DNA of 64,000 nt from Nymphaea colorata (Eukaryota > Streptophyta > Magnoliopsida > Nymphaeales > Nymphaeaceae), in the NCBI RefSeq assembly GCF_008831285.2, contig NC_045144.1, positions 17,375,716 to 17,439,715 on the forward strand, in the 5' to 3' direction. This document shows, one piece after another, positions 60,345-64,000 of the stretch (within the stretch, counting starts at the first letter, position 1; each line of letters starts with the position of its first letter). A program made the translations under genes and the position numbers. Below the pieces are notes generated by a model that worked only from the letters and a program-made list of their open reading frames with translations, searched no databases and was not told the DNA's origin.

Positions 60345-61131
60345 ACTATGAAACAAAACATGAAACATGCTGAAGACATGTTTCCAATTAGTTGTAGTGC
60401 ACCTAGGTCAATAAGGTGGTTTATAACCTACCAAAAAAAACTTTACCAAAGAAATAACACCATTTCTTGGTAAGCAGCAGAGCTTGAAAACCCATCAAAT
60501 GATTAATTTATTCCATCAGAGTATGCATTATGGCCACAATTGCATCAGATCAGAAACAATTGAGTTGTACATTCAAAACTGCGATACCCTTTTGCATCTC
60601 TTTTATAAATATCAAAAAATATCTCAAGCTATGGCCTCTTGGGTGAATGATTTTATTTCTCTCAACATGCCAAAATCATTGTAAATAAGCACTCAATCTT
60701 TGTTCGCAAAAAGATTACCAGGATCAAAATGGAAAAAGCCAATTCTAAGTATATGCACGAAATTAAGAATTAAATGATATTGTCTGCCATTGCTAATTTT
60801 CTCCTAGAAAAGGATGTTCACAAAGAACTAACTAGTCGACCGTTGAGGATCAATGTTAAAGAGAATGGAACACCTACAACAAAAAAAGTTTACGAAGATT
60901 GAAATTTTGTTAAAAGATCATATAAATGTCTAACATGTTAATTAATGACAGTGTGACTAATCAATGATATATTTTCCTTGATGATAAATAGGAGTCTAGC
61001 ACAATAGGTTTCACCGGACTACAGTAAATTCTATGTCAGCTGAAATGTTTTTCGTGCCTGCAGTCTGCACAATTTTGAAGAAAATTGAAATAGGTGTTCA
61101 TTGAATACCTCTAGTGCTATAGTTGAAGAAA
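59977..61131. other. intergenic with poly(A) tract
   Basis: A (GA)n run at 59,971-59,989 follows the hairpin. Poly(A) of 28 nt lies at 60,316-60,343, possibly the tail of a retroposed sequence, though no target duplication was found. Frame 60,484-60,684 (+) is not recognised. Confidence 0.4.
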
Positions 61132-61778
61132 GAAATTAAGTATAGTTAATAGAATTGTAATGCACAAGTGTTCAACTTGTACTTTCATTAAAACAAGTTG
61201 ATACCAGGGATGTCAATGAATCGGATTCAAAGCGGACGTGTTCAACTCAAGAAAGAGAGATTAAGCGGACGGATTCATCGAAAGAGAGATTCGGATATGG
61301 ATAGTTGACGAAAGAAATTAAGTATAGTTAATAGAATTGTAATGCACAAGTGTTCAACTTGTACTTTCATTAAAACAAGTTGATACCAGGGATGTCAATG
61401 AATCGGATTCAAAGCGGACGTGTTCAACTTAAGAAAGAGAGATTAAACGGACGGATTCATCGAAAGAGAGATTCGGATATGGATAGTTGACGAAAGAAAT
61501 TAAGTATAGTTAATAGAATTGTAATGCACAAGTGTTCAACTTGTACTTTCATTAAAACAAGTTGATACCAAGGGATGTCAATGAATCGGATCCAAAGCGG
61601 ACGTGTTCAACTTAAGAAAGAGAGTTTAAACGGACGGATTCATCGAAAGAGAGATTCGGATATGGATAGTTGACGAAAGAAATTAAGTATAGTTAATAGA
61701 ATTGTAATGCACAAGTGTTCAACTTGTACTTTCATTAAAACAAGTTGATACCAGGGGATGTCAATGAATTGGATTGGA
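61132..61778. repeat. tandem array, 182-bp period, about 3.6 copies
   Basis: The unit start GAAATTAAGTATAGTTAATAG recurs at 61132, 61314, 61496 and 61679, giving periods of 182, 182 and 183 bp. Copies differ at only a handful of sites (for example AACTCAAG versus AACTTAAG, and a variable G run in ACCAGGGATG). The unit contains GGGATGTCAATGAATCGGAT and GATTCGGATATGGATAG, phrases seen at the ends of dispersed plant MITEs. The last copy breaks off after GGGATGTCAATGAATTGG, where a related but non-tandem sequence continues. Confidence 0.93.
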
Positions 61779-62495
61779 CGTATCTTTTACCATACCCAAC
61801 TTTCGGATTTCATATATTCGGATATGGATTCACGAACTCAAAAGTTCTCTTCATAAGCGATATTCCAGTTTTTAGAAAGAATTCTTGTTCTTTATACATG
61901 CGCTGGATCAAACTTTTATTAATGATTGGTTTTAGGTAGTTCTTAGTTGTGATGGGTTTTACAGCCTCTCATTCAATGGAAAAAAATCACTAGATTTCTC
62001 ACCTAATCAGCTGCAGTCTGACGACTTTCTAGACGTAGTAGGGCTCAGATCAGGGGCAGAAGCCAGGCAGCCTCCCACTCATAACGTTCTTGATGGAAAA
62101 AAATGTGAGTGAAAAGACACTACGGAATCGAATTTGGACCATGAATCTGAGTTAAGTAGTTGCTTTTCTCCTACGCTTGTTTCCTTTTATCACTTGTGAG
62201 GCGCGTCGAGTTTTTAGGCGAGAGAGATTTCGCTGCAAGTGATCGGCCCGTGACATATTTAGGCATACAAATAAATCAACTACAATTGATGCTTAACGTT
62301 GTTGTTTTTCCATTCATGTGAGGAGCTTTCGTTAAGTTGGGGGATTTCTCTTTCCAATAACAAAGTTTTCAAGAGAAATTTCCTTGCCAAGCCACATGAA
62401 ACAGGTTGCCGGAAGACCTTGCAAGGTGCTACGCAAAGTATTTAATGTTATCAAACAATATTTTCACAACAAAAGGAAAGTTTTTTAAGAAAACA
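61779..62495. other. array flank and intergenic
   Basis: 61,779-61,850 continues the GGATATGGATTC-type sequence without tandem order. After that nothing is recognised. Confidence 0.4.
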
Positions 62496-62499
62496 TTGT

Positions 62500-62960
62500 G
62501 ACCTATAAGGGAATGATTGGAAGCAGTAATGAAAACAGAAATAATAATGTTATTGTCATCAACAAAGCAGGTTATCGACCTCAAGAAGAAAAAAAAAAAT
62601 CGAAACATCCACTAGACTTTCCAATTACATCTTCAGGTTTGAAGGAGCATCAAAATAGAAAGCGTTATGTGAAGTATCTAACAATATTAAATGGGATCAT
62701 CCCAATAAAAGAAAGGTTATTATTTTATAAGATAATATTGCGACCTATAAGGGAATGATATCTGTGGACATAAAGATGCCAACAAAAATAATAATAGCAA
62801 TACAGATTAAAAATGATAATGATATCTCAAGCTTATTGTAAAGAGAGAGTATAAATATTAAATCTTATGCTATCCATCGTTAAGGACAATTGTAGCCTTT
62901 TGTGGTGAAGAAAACACTTTAATCCCCTAGTTTTGGTATTTCTTTAATGTTTTTTTTTTT
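62500..62960. repeat. two-unit tandem repeat, second locus
   Basis: Units start ACCTATAAGGGAATGATTG (62511) and ACCTATAAGGGAATGATAT (62743), about 232 bp apart. They contain ATTGTCATCAACAAAGC and GATGCCAACAAAAATAATAA, and end near GAGTATAAATATTAAATCTT, matching the arrangement at 57.24-57.75 kb in the same direction. Confidence 0.65.
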
Positions 62961-64000
62961 AACAGCATATGGGCATGGGGCCGGGCCAGCCCAATGCTTG
63001 ACAAAGTCGATGTCCCAAAGTGTTTGGCGGGAGCCCAAGTTAAGGCCTAACCATCAACTTCATGTCCGTCCGATACCCGATTCAATGTCTCAAAAACACA
63101 CATCAATATATCAAATCATGACATACATAAAGTTTTTAAGGGAGCCATCGGCAATACACCAAAAGTTTGTATGTTATATATATATATATATATATATATA
63201 AAAAGAGAGAGAGAGAGAGACTCCCATACCATTTATACCATTTTATTAAGGACGAATGCAAGAGTGGAATTCAATTAAGACTCCCCATACGTACACACTT
63301 GACAATTAGGCCAAAGGATTTAAGAGAATTCCATGAAAAAAAGGAATTTACACGAACGTTTAAACAAAGCAAACAAACATTTTGTGTCACTGGATTACAA
63401 TTTTTGAACTTGTTCTCATCTCTGTTAGAAAAAATATGTTTGCTCGTGGCCAATCCTTTTATCAGTCACTAAGTTTTCTTTACCTTGTTATGCCATGAAA
63501 TGGACCTCCCAACGTGTAAATTCTTGTTGATAAACCTAGAATGGACTATATAAGATGTAAGCATAAAATTGATCAGCATTTCAACTTTGCCTTTTTGCTT
63601 GTATGGGAACTAAGACTACATTAAACGTAGCACCAATTAATTTCTAGATTACTACATGTCTCTGCATCAGCCTCCCATATCATTGTAACCTGTTAAAAAT
63701 TTTCTTGTCATGGCCAAGAACAAGGACCATTGGGCGGTCAAATTGTTATGGCATTTGCTTGCACATCAAACTTCAAAAGGGACATCGACTGGATGCATGT
63801 TTGCCCCAGACCATGAGAACGCACAAATATCCTTCCTTCCTATGCTTTTTCTCCTAGTAGAACTTCATTAATCCTCCACCTACAATATGCTAGCTAGGTC
63901 CCCATTTGCCCCTCCCCACATCTGCTTTTCCATTGTACCTTCCACACTTTCTCTTTTTCTCTAAACAACCTAGTCACTGCTCCTCCTCTACAATTTCTCC
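62961..64000. other. intergenic to window end
   Basis: (TA)n at 63,175-63,200 passes into (GA)n at 63,204-63,220. A TATA-like ACTATATAAGATG lies at about 63,544. The last ~100 bases are pyrimidine-rich, as in a promoter or leader, so a plus-strand gene may start beyond the window. No gene inside. Confidence 0.35.

Noticed and set aside
61132-61778. CRISPR-like array
   Set aside because: The 182-bp units are contiguous without spacers, and this is a plant nuclear region.
57240-62960. Complete LTR retrotransposon with the two repeat loci as LTRs
   Set aside because: No primer-binding site, polypurine tract, gag or pol between them, and each locus is itself a tandem dimer.

Overview
The window is nuclear DNA of a flowering plant. 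The evidence is spliced genes with GT-AG (two GC-AG) introns, plant-type proteins (a PADRE/DUF4228 protein, an At5g41620-like coiled-coil protein, plant-length Tudor-SN and eIF3j), and long AT-rich intergenic stretches full of MITEs, retroelement remnants, fold-backs and microsatellites. No bacterial, organellar or viral gene was recognised. The sequence alone does not tell me the plant lineage.

Layout. 1-286 (-): 5' end of an inositol polyphosphate multikinase (IPK2) gene, cut by the window edge and carrying a frameshift. 1054-6856 (-): a seven-exon Integrator subunit 7 homologue (1292 aa), complete. 12258-19914 (+): a complete 16-exon Tudor-SN gene (988 aa). 27268-27960 (+): a one-exon PADRE (DUF4228) gene with a compact promoter holding three W-boxes. 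35855-40303 (-): a complete six-exon eIF3j gene (223 aa) whose start codon lies on a 13-nt exon; promoter and first exon have been tandemly duplicated and the inner copy has decayed. 49251-51387 (-): a three-exon coiled-coil protein of the At5g41620 family (593 aa). The last 12.6 kb (51.4-64 kb) has no recognised gene and is repeat-rich.

Most of these are housekeeping genes for RNA and translation (snRNA processing, RNA binding and stress granules, initiation factor) with no sign of shared regulation; the PADRE gene is the stress-type exception. Exon coordinates were derived by hand from splice motifs and reading phase. Every junction keeps frame, which supports them strongly, but no transcript evidence was available.

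Mobile and structural DNA. Clear elements are a hAT MITE with 8-bp target duplication (21165-21497), a Tourist-like MITE with TTA duplication (34389-34862), a 5'-truncated LINE piece with a 17-bp duplication (52724-53081), and a CACTA-type terminus (ending at 54772). Less expected are a nested double fold-back (57848-58663), a 92-bp-arm hairpin resembling a young MIRNA locus (59779-59976), a very uniform 182-bp tandem array (61132-61778), a two-by-two family of ~240-bp repeats (57.25 and 62.5 kb), and a GC-rich cluster of hairpins (45.66-45.92 kb).
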